A stretch of 64,000 bases of DNA from UBA9611 sp965237595 (lineage in GTDB: Bacteria; Chloroflexota; Dehalococcoidia; Lucifugimonadales; UBA3495). Under the pieces are notes generated by a model. That model was given only the letters and a program-made list of their open reading frames with translations, had not been told where the DNA came from and did not search any database. The position numbers and the translations under genes are program-made. How positions within the stretch are numbered: the stretch's first letter is position 1; each line of letters opens with the position of its first letter. Shown here piece after piece: positions 16,886 to 25,425 of the stretch. Location: assembly GCA_965237595.1 (NCBI GenBank), contig CBDEFY010000005.1:65702-129701 (forward strand). Direction: 5' to 3'.

Positions 16886-17575
16886 ATGGAAATAAGACTT
16901 GGCAGCTTGCTGCGGGACGCCCACGAGGCCCAGGGAACGACAATCATCATCGATGTGTTCCGGGCCTTCACCACCGCGGCAATTGCCTTCGACCACGGGG
17001 CCAGAGAAATCACCCTGGTGGCCGAGCCCAAGGAGGCTTTGGAACTACACCGCCGGGGTGTCGGCGACTACATCATGGGAGAGGTGGCCGGCAAACGGCC
17101 CGAAGGTTTCGATTTCGGCAATTCGCCCTACGAGATATCCCAGGTGAACTTAACGGGTAAGACATTGGTGCAGTCCACCAGGGCCGGCACGGTGGGCGTG
17201 GCGGCGGCCGTAAACGCTTCAGACGTCTACCTGGGGGCCTTCGTGGTCGCCCAAGCCACGGTGGACGCCATGAGGAGCACCGGTCCGGAGTTGGTCTCCA
17301 TCATCGCCATGGGGGACCAGGGCGTGAACCGCTCGGACGAGGACGAGCACTGCGGCATCTACCTGAGGAACCTGCTGGAGGAGCGGAAGCCCGATTTCGA
17401 TGCAGTGAAGACCTTGATACTAAAGGGCGGCGCAACCCAGAAGTTTTTTGACCCGGAACAACCTCAGTACCACCCTGAGGACGTGACCCTGGCCCTCGAG
17501 GCCGACCGTTATCCCTTCGCCATGAAAATCAGCCGGGAAGATGGCCTGCTGGTGGCCCGCAAGCATACTGGCTAA
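16886..17575 (+). CDS. comB: 2-phosphosulfolactate phosphatase (ComB) family protein
   Basis: The 229-residue protein begins MEIRLGSLLRDAHEAQGTTI and has IDVFRAFTTAA, KRPEGFDFGNSP, LVQSTRAGTVGV and the acidic SDEDEHCGIYL, all ComB motifs. The named reaction is dephosphorylation of 2-phospho-3-sulfolactate in coenzyme M synthesis. In bacteria without coenzyme M the physiological substrate is unclear. Its stop overlaps the convergent flavoprotein gene by four bases. Confidence 0.88.
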   Translation: MEIRLGSLLRDAHEAQGTTIIIDVFRAFTTAAIAFDHGAREITLVAEPKEALELHRRGVGDYIMGEVAGKRPEGFDFGNSPYEISQVNLTGKTLVQSTRAGTVGVAAAVNASDVYLGAFVVAQATVDAMRSTGPELVSIIAMGDQGVNRSDEDEHCGIYLRNLLEERKPDFDAVKTLILKGGATQKFFDPEQPQYHPEDVTLALEADRYPFAMKISREDGLLVARKHTG

Positions 17576-18777
17576 GCCGTGCCCTGGAACCGGTCAAGTT
17601 TGAGGTGTTCGGCACCGGACACCTCTGAATAGCCGTGGTTAATCAGGTCGAACACCACGTGGGCCATGCCGGTGCTCCAGAGGATTCCCTTGCGGCCCGC
17701 CCCGGTGGCGACGTAAAGATTGTCCCATCCGGTGACCTTGTCCACGATGGGCAGACCTTCGGCTGAAAGGGGGCGGAGACAGGCGGTCTGCTGCACCAGT
17801 TGAGCTTCCCACATGCCGAGAATCATCTTCAAGAAATCGTCCATGATGCTGTCCCTACCGGCAATGGTGATGTTCTCGTCAAACCCGGCCTCCTCTTCCG
17901 TGGTTCCAGCCCAGATGAGGCCATCCCACTTGGCCGCCACGTAACTGCCCTTGTAGTTGATTGCCAGGTCGATGGGTTTATTATCAGACCTGAGGCGCAA
18001 TATCTGTCCTTTCAGGGGCGTAACAGGTATGTCCACTCCGCACCATGCGGAGGCCTGCTGGGTCCAAGGACCCATGGCCAGCACCACCACCCCGGCATCG
18101 ATGTGCCCGTTCTCCAGTGTAATCCCGGTGCACCGTGCTCCCTCACTGACCAGACCGGTGGCCCGGCGTTGGAGCATCTCCACGCCATGGCGCTCGCCGG
18201 CGCGCATGGCAGCTAGAACGAATCGGTAGGGCTCCAGAGCGCCTGGGCCCTGCTCATGGAGTGCACCGACACATTCGCGGCTGAGCTGGGGTTCCAACTC
18301 TCTGGCTTGGCCACCGTCCAGCCATTCGACCTTGAACCCACCAACGGTCCGCATCCAGTCCAAGTCCTTCTTGGAGGCCCGGGTCTCCTCGTCGTCAAAC
18401 GCCAGGTTGAGCCGGTCCCGCAACTCAAATCCCACGTCGATGCCGGTGTTTTCCTGAAGTTCTCTGGCCATACTCCGGTGACGCCCGTAGCACCACAGAC
18501 TAAACTCCAACAGGGGCTCTGGAAGACCGACCCCGGTCAGCGGGTCTAGGCCGCCGAAGGCGAACCCCGAAGCGTGGCTGCCCACCGAGTCCGCCTCCAG
18601 TATCGTCACCTTGAATCCCTGCCGGCCCAAAAGATAGGCGATGAGGCAGCCCACGATGCCCCCACCGATAATCACCGCGTCGCGTGAACCAGTGGTCAAA
18701 TTCTTATTCTCATTATTTACGTCCGCCTCTTGCTTTGGGTCTAAACGGGCTGTTATGTCTGGCACCGAGCTTACCAC
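17572..18777 (-). CDS. FAD-dependent oxidoreductase, DAO family
   Basis: The 401-residue flavoprotein has the dinucleotide motif AVIIGGGIVGCLIAYLLG at about residue 34 and the late FAD-contact segment LYVATGAGRKGILWSTGMA. The overall plan is that of glycine oxidase, sarcosine oxidase and D-amino acid dehydrogenase-like enzymes, which oxidise a C-N bond on secondary or D-amino acids. The substrate cannot be told. The first 30 residues before the Rossmann strand are long for the family, so translation may start further in. It is convergent with comB. Confidence 0.85.
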   Translation of the reverse strand: MVSSVPDITARLDPKQEADVNNENKNLTTGSRDAVIIGGGIVGCLIAYLLGRQGFKVTILEADSVGSHASGFAFGGLDPLTGVGLPEPLLEFSLWCYGRHRSMARELQENTGIDVGFELRDRLNLAFDDEETRASKKDLDWMRTVGGFKVEWLDGGQARELEPQLSRECVGALHEQGPGALEPYRFVLAAMRAGERHGVEMLQRRATGLVSEGARCTGITLENGHIDAGVVVLAMGPWTQQASAWCGVDIPVTPLKGQILRLRSDNKPIDLAINYKGSYVAAKWDGLIWAGTTEEEAGFDENITIAGRDSIMDDFLKMILGMWEAQLVQQTACLRPLSAEGLPIVDKVTGWDNLYVATGAGRKGILWSTGMAHVVFDLINHGYSEVSGAEHLKLDRFQGTA

Positions 18778-18831
18778 AGGCGCGGCGGTAGGTTAACGAC
18801 CTCCAGCCAACGGTATCGCCGGGTGGCTCGG

Positions 18832-19574
18832 TTATAGCCCCTTGAACCAGACCTCGAAGCGGTCCAGGTGGGCGGCGTCGCCTTGTACCTTCAGTTTACC
18901 GGAATGGACGCCCCCGGCGGCGGTCAAGCGTCCATAAGAGAACAACAAGTATTGTTCCGCAGTGGCACTCAGCAACAGGTCTGCCTGGCGCGCTGCGCCT
19001 GAGACCATCTCGAAGGCGTCGCCGGTCACACTCATGCGGTATTGCCGGGACTCTTTCGTGGTGACCCCGGACTCATTCGGGCTGACATTGAAGCCATAGA
19101 CCACCGGCTTGGGCAGTCTGTCCGAGGGACGGAAGCACATGCACAGCCATGTGGGCGACATGTCCAAAAGCACCGGCACGCAGTTGAGGTCCAGTCCGGC
19201 GTCGGGCTGAAACGCGGAGCGGATGTCCCAATCGTGGATGGCCAATTCCTGGATGCGCAGCTCCACGTAGGACTCCGCCGTCATTGCGCCGCGGCGCACG
19301 TGCCAGCACAGCGTGTCCCATGAGCCTTCACTGAACCTATCGAACTCCTGGTGGAGTCTCCCGTAACTGGCGTCGAAGGCCTCCAGGATGCTGCCGCCCA
19401 ACTGGTTGCGGCGGTCGATGTCCCGCTGGGCGTTGTTGGCTGAGAGCGCCTCCGGTTCCGGGGGCACAAATCCGGCCGGCGGGTTGGGATCGCCGCCCCG
19501 GCCACGCTCCATGCTTTCGGCCTGCCGTTCCGCGCCGCCGATCAGGTGACTCACTACATCCCGCACCTGCCATT
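18832..19574 (-). pseudogene. Mycothiol-dependent maleylpyruvate isomerase-like protein, 3' part, split by IS-A copy 1
   Basis: The frame enters from the IS junction as WQVRDVVSHLIGGAERQAES, the characteristic N-terminal helix of MDMPI/DinB_2 proteins, and continues through QELAIHDWDIRSAF (candidate metal His) to a C-terminal SCP2-like/MDMPI domain (LLLSATAEQYLLFSYGRL). The missing N-terminus lies beyond the element at 20905-21019. Joining the two and dropping one ATT restores PSACAEWQVRDVVSHL exactly. Substrate unknown. Confidence 0.85.
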
Positions 19575-19664
19575 TGAGGTGGACCCGGAAATTCGGACAG
19601 GTGGTTAAGTGAGAGTTCTGCTCCTAAAATAGCCACAGCTGTTGCTGTGAGGGAGGAGTGGGAC

Positions 19665-19949
19665 ATGTCAAAAGAGCGGAGGAAGCACAGCCCAACATTC
19701 AAGGCCAAGGTGGCCCTGGAAGCGGTGAAGGGTGAAGAGACGGTGGCCCAACTGGCCGCCCGCTACGAGGTCCATCCCGGGCAGATCCAGGCCTGGAAGA
19801 AGTCCTTGTTGGAAGGAGCGGCCGGCGTCTTTGGTGGGAACCAAGACAAACGCCAGAAGAGCGATGGGGTCCTTGTTGCCCGGCTCTATCAGCAGATCGG
19901 CCAACTGAAGGTTGAGCGGGATTTCTTGGCGGAGAGGCTCGGTCCATGA
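19665..19949 (+). CDS. IS-A copy 1 OrfA, transposase helix-turn-helix subunit
   Basis: 94 residues starting MSKERRKHSPTFKAKVALEA, an IS3-type OrfA: N-terminal helix-turn-helix (ETVAQLAARYEVHPGQIQAW) and a C-terminal leucine-rich coiled coil (LYQQIGQLKVERDFLAERL). GGGAGGAG lies 7 bases before ATG 19665. The stop overlaps the OrfB start (ATGA), so OrfB is either translationally coupled or reached by a -1 frameshift. Copy-specific residues are Ala in LLEGAAG and Gly in KSDGVL. Confidence 0.92.
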   Translation: MSKERRKHSPTFKAKVALEAVKGEETVAQLAARYEVHPGQIQAWKKSLLEGAAGVFGGNQDKRQKSDGVLVARLYQQIGQLKVERDFLAERLGP

Positions 19950-20890
19950 GCCGGGAGCGGCGGCGGGAGATGGTGGACCGGCGGCACCCAGCCTTGTCCA
20001 CAGTGAGACAGTGCGCCTTACTGAGCATCAGCAGGTCCAGCCTAAACTACCGGCGCAAGGGGACTTGCTCGGAGAACCTGACGGTGATGAAGGCGATGGA
20101 CCACCAGTACCTAAGTACCCCCTTCTACGGGTCGCGGCGCATGAGGGTCTGGCTGGGCACTCAAGGTCACAGGGTGAACCGGAAGCGGGTCCAGCGTCTG
20201 ATGCGGACCATGGGACTACGTGCCATCTACCGGTGGCCCCGGACCAGCAAGCCGGGGCCAGGGCACAAGGTGTATCCCTACCTCCTGAGCGGCATGGAGA
20301 TCACCAGACCAAATCAGGTGTGGGCCGCCGACATCACCTACATCCCCATGGCCAAGGGTTTCTTATACCTGGTGGCCATCATGGATTGGTACACGCGGTA
20401 CGTGGTGGCCTGGCGTCTTTCCAACACCTTGGATGCTGATTTCTGTGTCGAGACATTGGAGGAAGCGCTTGGCAAGGGGAAGCCAGAGGTCTTCAACACC
20501 GACCAGGGCAGCCAGTTCACCGGCGAAGCCTTCACCGGTCTCCTAGAGCAGCACGGAGTGAGAATCAGCATGGACGGGAAGGGTCGCTACACCGACAACA
20601 TCTTGTTGGAGCGGCTGTGGCGCACGGTTAAGTACGAGGAGGTCTACCTGAAGGCCTACTCCAACGGGCGAGAAGCCAAGGCCGGGCTTGACGCATACTT
20701 CAGCTTCTACAACAACCAAAGACCCCACCAGGCCTTGGGCTACCGGACACCGGCTGAGGTGTTCAAAGGAGACTTGGCGCCATCAGATGAACGGTCAATC
20801 AATGGGAAACGGACACCAAGCAGAGCATTCTCGGACCTTGGAAAGACGGCGGAACTCTCACTTAGTTTTGCACCAAACCTGTCCAACTGA
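19946..20890 (+). CDS. IS-A copy 1 OrfB, DDE transposase
   Basis: 314 residues with an HTH_21 segment (STPFYGSRRMRVWLGTQGH) and an integrase core: first Asp in WAADITYIPM, second in FNTDQGSQFTG, Glu in ERLWRTVKYEEVYL. Catalytic residues are intact. The tail reads KRTPSRAF, shared with copy 3 but not copies 2 and 4. Confidence 0.93.
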   Translation: MSRERRREMVDRRHPALSTVRQCALLSISRSSLNYRRKGTCSENLTVMKAMDHQYLSTPFYGSRRMRVWLGTQGHRVNRKRVQRLMRTMGLRAIYRWPRTSKPGPGHKVYPYLLSGMEITRPNQVWAADITYIPMAKGFLYLVAIMDWYTRYVVAWRLSNTLDADFCVETLEEALGKGKPEVFNTDQGSQFTGEAFTGLLEQHGVRISMDGKGRYTDNILLERLWRTVKYEEVYLKAYSNGREAKAGLDAYFSFYNNQRPHQALGYRTPAEVFKGDLAPSDERSINGKRTPSRAFSDLGKTAELSLSFAPNLSN

Positions 20891-20904
20891 TTGGGTCCAC
20901 CTCA

Positions 20905-21019
20905 ATTCGGCGCAGGCGCTGGGTAGTTCCCACTGCTCAGGAGTCAATTTGCCCAGGCCTTCCCTGATGTTTGCGGCCAATTGTTTGGCCACTCCCACGC
21001 GGTGCTCAATCTCAGTCAT
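20905..21019 (-). pseudogene. Mycothiol-dependent maleylpyruvate isomerase-like protein, 5' part
   Basis: ATG 21019 begins MTEIEHRVGVAKQLAANIRE and runs to PSACAE at the IS-A copy 1 junction. LTPEQWELPSACAEW is a canonical N-terminal motif of MDMPI-domain proteins. AGGAG lies 9 bases upstream of the ATG. The gene continues at 19574 on the other side of the element. Confidence 0.85.
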
Positions 21020-21078
21020 ATCACCCGCTCCTGGGTGCGCAAGTATCTATTCTGGTTGGCTCTTTGAGGTGGACCCAA

Positions 21079-22023
21079 TCAGTTGGACAGGTTTGGTGCA
21101 AAACTAAGTGGGAGTTCCGCCGTCTTTCCAAGGTCTGAGAACGCTCCGTTCGGTGCCCGTTTCCCATTGATTGACCGTTCATCTGATGGCGCCAAGTCTC
21201 CTTTGAACACCTCAGCCGGTGTCCGGTAGCCCAAGGCCTGGTGGGGTCTTTGGTTGTTGTAGAAGCTGAAGTATGCGTCAAGCCCGGCCTTGGCTTCTCG
21301 CCCGTTGGAGTAGGCTTTCAGGTAGACCTCCTCGTACTTAACCGTGCGCCACAGCCGCTCCAACAAGATGTTGTCGGTGTAGCGTCCCTTCCCGTCCATG
21401 CTGATTCTCACTCCGTGCTGCTCTAGGAGACCGGTGAAGGCTTCGCCGGTGAACTGGCTGCCCTGGTCGGTGTTGAAGACCTCTGGCTTCCCCTTGCCAA
21501 GCGCTTCCTCCAATGTCTCGACACAGAAATCAGCATCCAAGGTGTTGGAAAGACGCCAGGCCACCACGTACCGCGTGTACCAATCCATGATGGCCACCAG
21601 GTATAAGAAACCCTTGGCCATGGGGATGTAGGTGATGTCGGCGGCCCACACCTGATTTGGTCTGGTGATCTCCATGCCGCTCAGGAGGTAGGGATACACC
21701 TTGTGCCCTGGCCCCGGCTTGCTGGTCCGGGGCCACCGGTAGATGGCACGTAGTCCCATGGTCCGCATCAGACGCTGGACCCGCTTCCGGTTCACCCTGT
21801 GACCTTGAGTGCCCAGCCAGACCCTCATGCGCCGCGACCCGTAGAAGGGGGTACTTAGGTACTGGTGGTCCATCGCCTTCATCACCGTCAGGTTCTCCAA
21901 GCAAGTCCCCTTGCGCCGGTAGTTTAGGCTGGACCTGCTGATGCTCAGTAAGGCGCACTGTCTCACTGTGGACAAGGCTGGGTGCCGCCGGTCCACCATC
22001 TCCCGCCGCCGCTCCCGGCTCAT
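21079..22023 (-). CDS. IS-A copy 2 OrfB, DDE transposase
   Basis: 314 residues, intact DDE motifs as in copy 1. It differs in having Leu in CLENLTV and the tail KRAPNGAF with ELPLSF, a combination shared with copy 4. Confidence 0.93.
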   Translation of the reverse strand: MSRERRREMVDRRHPALSTVRQCALLSISRSSLNYRRKGTCLENLTVMKAMDHQYLSTPFYGSRRMRVWLGTQGHRVNRKRVQRLMRTMGLRAIYRWPRTSKPGPGHKVYPYLLSGMEITRPNQVWAADITYIPMAKGFLYLVAIMDWYTRYVVAWRLSNTLDADFCVETLEEALGKGKPEVFNTDQGSQFTGEAFTGLLEQHGVRISMDGKGRYTDNILLERLWRTVKYEEVYLKAYSNGREAKAGLDAYFSFYNNQRPHQALGYRTPAEVFKGDLAPSDERSINGKRAPNGAFSDLGKTAELPLSFAPNLSN

Positions 22024-22304
22024 GGACCGAGCCTCTCCGCCAAGAAATCCCGCTCAACCTTCAGTTGGCCGATCTGCTGATAGAGCCGGGCAACAAGGAC
22101 CCCATCGCTCTTCTGGCGTTTGTCTTGGTTCCCACCAAAGACGCCGACCGCTCCTTCCAACAAGGACTTCTTCCAGGCCTGGATCTGCCCGGGATGGACC
22201 TCGTAGCGGGCGGCCAGTTGGGCCACCGTCTCTTCACCCTTCACCGCTTCCAGGGCCACCTTGGCCTTGAATGTTGGGCTGTGCTTCCTCCGCTCTTTTG
22301 ACAT
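22020..22304 (-). CDS. IS-A copy 2 OrfA
   Basis: 94 residues, ATG 22304, ATGA overlap with OrfB. Carries Val in LLEGAVG and Gly in KSDGVL (the latter as in copy 1). Confidence 0.92.
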   Translation of the reverse strand: MSKERRKHSPTFKAKVALEAVKGEETVAQLAARYEVHPGQIQAWKKSLLEGAVGVFGGNQDKRQKSDGVLVARLYQQIGQLKVERDFLAERLGP

Positions 22305-22507
22305 GTCCCACTCCTCCCTCACAGCAACAGCTGTGGCTATTTTAGGAGCAGAACTCTCACTTAACCACCTGTCCGAATTTCCGGGTCCACCTCACTTCGT
22401 GGTGGCGTCCACATCGCCGTTCTTGTACAATTTCAGGCAGCAAATCTCCAGCGGGAATGAGCTGCCTGAAACTCAGGCGGCGGCGCGCCATCAAGGATAT
22501 TTCAACC

Positions 22508-23725
22508 ATGAAATTGTGCTTCTTCCACCTGATGCCCTATCAGGACCTGCCCGATAACTTCGAGAAAGATTATCACAGCGTCTGGGTGGACGCACCCAAC
22601 AGCCTCTTCGATCCGGAAAAGGGCCACCACATGTACCACGATTTTCTGGACGAGTTGGAGTACGCCGAGGCCGTGGGCTTCGACGCTATCTGCGTGAACG
22701 AGCACCATGGCAACGCCTACGGACTGATGCCCTCGCCCAACCTCATGGCTGACGCCATGACCCGGGCAACCTCCAAGTCGGCCATCGTGGTGTTGGGCAA
22801 CAGCCTGGCCCCCTACAACCCTCCCATCAGGGTGGCCGAAGAGATGGCCATGCTGGACGTATTGAGCGGCGGGCGGCTGATTGCGGGTTTCCCATTGGGC
22901 ACCTCAATGGACACCATCTTCGGCTACGGCCAGGTGCCGGTGACCCTGCGGGAGAAGTACCAAGAGGCCCACGACCTGGTGTTGAAGGCCTGGAAAGAGC
23001 GGGAGCCCTTCGCCTTCAATGGAAAATACACCCAGCTTCGCTACGTGAACATCTGGCCCCGGCCCTACCAACAGCCCCACCCTCCCATCTGGGTGCCGGG
23101 CAGCGGCAGCCTGGAAACCTGGGACTGGACCATCAAGCACGACTACGTCTATTGCTACCTCAGCTATTCCGGGTACAAGGTGGGCAAGACCATCCTGGAC
23201 GGGTTCTGGGACGAGATGGACCGCCAGGGCAAGGAGTTCAATCCCTACCACGCCGGTTTCCTCCAATTAGTTGCGGTCTCGGAGACCGGCGAGCAAGCCC
23301 AGGAGTACAAGGAATCCATCGAGTACTTCTTCAAGAAGAGCCTGCACATTCCCGCCGGCTACGCCAACCCGCCCGGCTACCGGTCGGTTAAGACCAACGC
23401 CTCCCAGGCCGGCGCCGCCACCACCCAGTCCCGGACAAAACAGCTCAGTGATTTCACCTGGACCGATTATCTGGAGGCGGGCAACGTCATTGTGGGCAGC
23501 CCAGAAACGGTGCGCCAAGAGTTGACTCACGCCGTCAAAGAGTTGCGCGTGGGCAACCTGATGCTCCTGCTCCAGTTCGGCGATATGCCCAAAGAACTGG
23601 CCATGAAGAACACCACCCTGTTCGCCAACGAGGTTATGCCGCACATGCGGGATATCTGGTCGGAGTACGAGACCCGCTGGTGGCCGGAGAAGTTGACCCA
23701 CGCCGCCCAGAATGCCAGCCGGTAA
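22508..23725 (+). CDS. LLM-class flavin-dependent oxidoreductase
   Basis: The roughly 405-residue luciferase-like TIM barrel starts MKLCFFHLMPYQDLP. Family motifs include VCVNEHHG-type ICVNEHHGNAYGLMPSPN, EEMAMLDVLSGGRLIAGFPLG and the PPIWVPGSGS loop. Such enzymes use FMN or F420 to oxygenate or oxidise organic substrates; the alkanal monooxygenase-like branch is abundant in SAR202-type bacteria. AAGGATA precedes ATG 22508; an upstream in-frame ATG lacks a site. The stop and last 14 codons lie in a 47-bp sequence repeated at 24433. It was probably once directly followed by the haloalkane dehalogenase gene. Confidence 0.9.
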   Translation: MKLCFFHLMPYQDLPDNFEKDYHSVWVDAPNSLFDPEKGHHMYHDFLDELEYAEAVGFDAICVNEHHGNAYGLMPSPNLMADAMTRATSKSAIVVLGNSLAPYNPPIRVAEEMAMLDVLSGGRLIAGFPLGTSMDTIFGYGQVPVTLREKYQEAHDLVLKAWKEREPFAFNGKYTQLRYVNIWPRPYQQPHPPIWVPGSGSLETWDWTIKHDYVYCYLSYSGYKVGKTILDGFWDEMDRQGKEFNPYHAGFLQLVAVSETGEQAQEYKESIEYFFKKSLHIPAGYANPPGYRSVKTNASQAGAATTQSRTKQLSDFTWTDYLEAGNVIVGSPETVRQELTHAVKELRVGNLMLLLQFGDMPKELAMKNTTLFANEVMPHMRDIWSEYETRWWPEKLTHAAQNASR

Positions 23726-24479
23726 GGGGGGATTTATGCGATTCTTTGGCCGAGGTCGCGGCAAAGAGCGGATAAATGGGGAAAAGGACCAAGTTACAGC
23801 GTTAGGTAATGTACTTGACGAAGTGTACGCAACGATATTCGTTGCGGCGGCTACTTCTGCGTCTGCCGTTAATACTATTAGTGATACTAAATGGAACGCT
23901 AAACTTGCGCCGTTTGTCCAAGCCAGAGTACATTGCGAGTTCTATTATTTTTATGCTCATGTGATGGACAGATTCGCCTTTCAAGAACTAGGGGAACAAG
24001 GACGAGATTTTTTTGTGGATGCGATAGTAGATTTGGGACTGACCCCGTTGATTAAGCATTCCTTTCCCGATGCCGGGGAGGAGTCATGGCAGCGTCTAAT
24101 ACATGATGAACTGGAGAATTTCAATAGCGCTCAAGATGAATACGCCACATGTCGCATATTCATGTTGAAGCAAACTGAAAAACCCTTTGAGGATGCGTTC
24201 TCAGACAACCCTGAAGCACTCGGTTCCAGATTATTTCAGAACATAACCGAAGAATTGGAAAAAAATTCTCCAGAGTTAGATGCGTCTCCAACTGATGCCT
24301 TTCTCGCGATTCATGCAATCGTATTAGAACAATTTACAACCATGAGCCTAGAGAAACAATTTGCGCAAGCTGCGGCGTTAATCTGATGTTATGACGGATA
24401 GCCGTAATCAGAGATAACGAGTCGGAATAGGCGGCCGGAGAAGTTGACCCACGCCGCCCAGAACGCCAGCCGGTAAGGG
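23682..24479 (+). repeat. 47-bp direct repeats flanking an inserted gene
   Basis: The sequence at 23682-23728, which encodes the last residues and stop of the LLM oxidoreductase (PEKLTHAAQNASR), recurs at 24433-24479 with one mismatch. The copies are 751 bp apart and bracket one AT-richer gene. Collapsing them would put the LLM stop 13 bases before the dehalogenase start. Confidence 0.9.
23736..24386 (+). CDS. Unknown protein in an AT-rich insert
   Basis: 216 residues from ATG 23736 (GGGGGG lies 6 bases upstream): MRFFGRGRGKERINGEKDQV. No signal peptide or membrane segment is obvious. The predicted content is mainly helical (EFYYFYAHVMDRFAFQELG; RLFQNITEELEKNSPELD). The base composition is much richer in A+T than both neighbours. 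I recognise no family. It sits between 47-bp direct repeats and separates an otherwise contiguous LLM-dehalogenase pair, so it is probably a late arrival. Confidence 0.7.
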   Translation: MRFFGRGRGKERINGEKDQVTALGNVLDEVYATIFVAAATSASAVNTISDTKWNAKLAPFVQARVHCEFYYFYAHVMDRFAFQELGEQGRDFFVDAIVDLGLTPLIKHSFPDAGEESWQRLIHDELENFNSAQDEYATCRIFMLKQTEKPFEDAFSDNPEALGSRLFQNITEELEKNSPELDASPTDAFLAIHAIVLEQFTTMSLEKQFAQAAALI

Positions 24480-24491
24480 AACGGAGAACCG

Positions 24492-25388
24492 TTGACCGAG
24501 GAAACAATCTCAGCCAAAGACCCCTATCCGCGTAGCCACGTTCCGGCCGGCGGAGCCGAGGTGGCCTATATCGATACCGGAACGGGGGATACCGGCGTTG
24601 GCCATCCCATCGTGTTCCTCCACGGGAATCCCACGTCTTCTTATCTGTGGCGCAATGTGATACCCCACGTAGAGCCCGTGGGCCGCTGCCTGGCGCCCGA
24701 CTTGGCGGGCATGGGCGATTCGGGAAGCGCTCCCAACGGCTCCTACCGGTTTGCCGACCACAGCATATTCCTGGACCAATGGTTCGAAAAGATGGGGCTG
24801 ACCAGCGACGTCACATTGGTCCTGCACGACTGGGGTTCGGCCCTGGGGTTCCACTGGGTCAAACGCCATCCGAACGTAATCAAAGGCCTAGTCTACATGG
24901 AGGCCATCGTCCGGCCCATGACCTGGGAGGAATGGCCGGAGGCCGCCCGGCAGGTGTTCCAGGGGTTCCGCTCGCCCGCGGGCGAAGAGATGGTGCTGGA
25001 GAAGAACGTCTTCGTGGAACGGGTGCTTCCGGGCAGCGTGCTCCGCGGCCTGACCGACGAGGAGATGGAGGTCTACCGCCGCCCCTATCTGGAGGCCGGC
25101 GAATCCCGGCGGCCCACCCTAAGCTGGCCCAGGGAGATTCCCATCGACGGCAAGCCCGCCGATGTCGTGGAAATCGTGCCCAAATATGGGGAGTGGCTGG
25201 CCAGCAGCCAAGTGCCTAAGCTGTTCATCAACGCCGAGCCGGGCGCGATCCTCACCGGTCCCCAGCGGGAGTTCTGCCGCTCGTGGCCCAACCAACGGGA
25301 AGTTACGGTCAAAGGAATCCACTTCATCCAGGAAGACTCACCAGCCGAGATTGGCCGGGCGATCGCCGACTGGTACCGCACTATCTGA
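24492..25388 (+). CDS. Haloalkane dehalogenase
   Basis: 298-residue alpha/beta hydrolase. HGNPTSSYLWRNVIPH supplies the halide-binding Asn, LVLHDWGSALGFHW has the nucleophile Asp in the HDWG elbow plus the halide-binding Trp, YMEAIVRP has the catalytic Glu of subfamily II, and KGIHFIQEDSP the catalytic His. It cleaves carbon-halogen bonds of haloalkanes, releasing an alcohol and halide. The TTG start at 24492 has GGAG 5 bases upstream. It lies with a second alpha/beta hydrolase and the LLM oxidoreductase; a type II haloacid dehalogenase is encoded at 48.9 kb. Confidence 0.9.
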   Translation: MTEETISAKDPYPRSHVPAGGAEVAYIDTGTGDTGVGHPIVFLHGNPTSSYLWRNVIPHVEPVGRCLAPDLAGMGDSGSAPNGSYRFADHSIFLDQWFEKMGLTSDVTLVLHDWGSALGFHWVKRHPNVIKGLVYMEAIVRPMTWEEWPEAARQVFQGFRSPAGEEMVLEKNVFVERVLPGSVLRGLTDEEMEVYRRPYLEAGESRRPTLSWPREIPIDGKPADVVEIVPKYGEWLASSQVPKLFINAEPGAILTGPQREFCRSWPNQREVTVKGIHFIQEDSPAEIGRAIADWYRTI

Positions 25389-25425
25389 TAAGAGTATGTC
25401 TGTTCACTAAAAAGATGGAGAACGC

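Larger units (their letters stand above)
19575..20904 (+). mobile_element. IS-A copy 1, IS3-family insertion sequence (1330 bp)
   Basis: Terminal inverted repeats TGAGGTGGACCC / GGGTCCACCTCA; 3-bp target duplication ATT (19572-19574, 20905-20907). It encodes OrfA and OrfB overlapping by ATGA. Four copies exist in this window (also 21065-22394, 31338-32667, 41368-42697), all 1330 bp. Confidence 0.95.
21065..22394 (-). mobile_element. IS-A copy 2, inverted relative to copy 1
   Basis: Same 1330-bp element with the same 12-bp ends, target duplication CTT (21062-21064, 22395-22397). It landed between the maleylpyruvate isomerase-like gene and the LLM oxidoreductase gene. With copy 1 it forms an inverted pair separated by 160 bp. 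Confidence 0.95.

Noticed and set aside
19575..22394. Composite transposon formed by IS-A copies 1 and 2
   Set aside because: Each copy has its own target duplication (ATT and CTT) and the 160 bp between them is host gene sequence, so they inserted independently.
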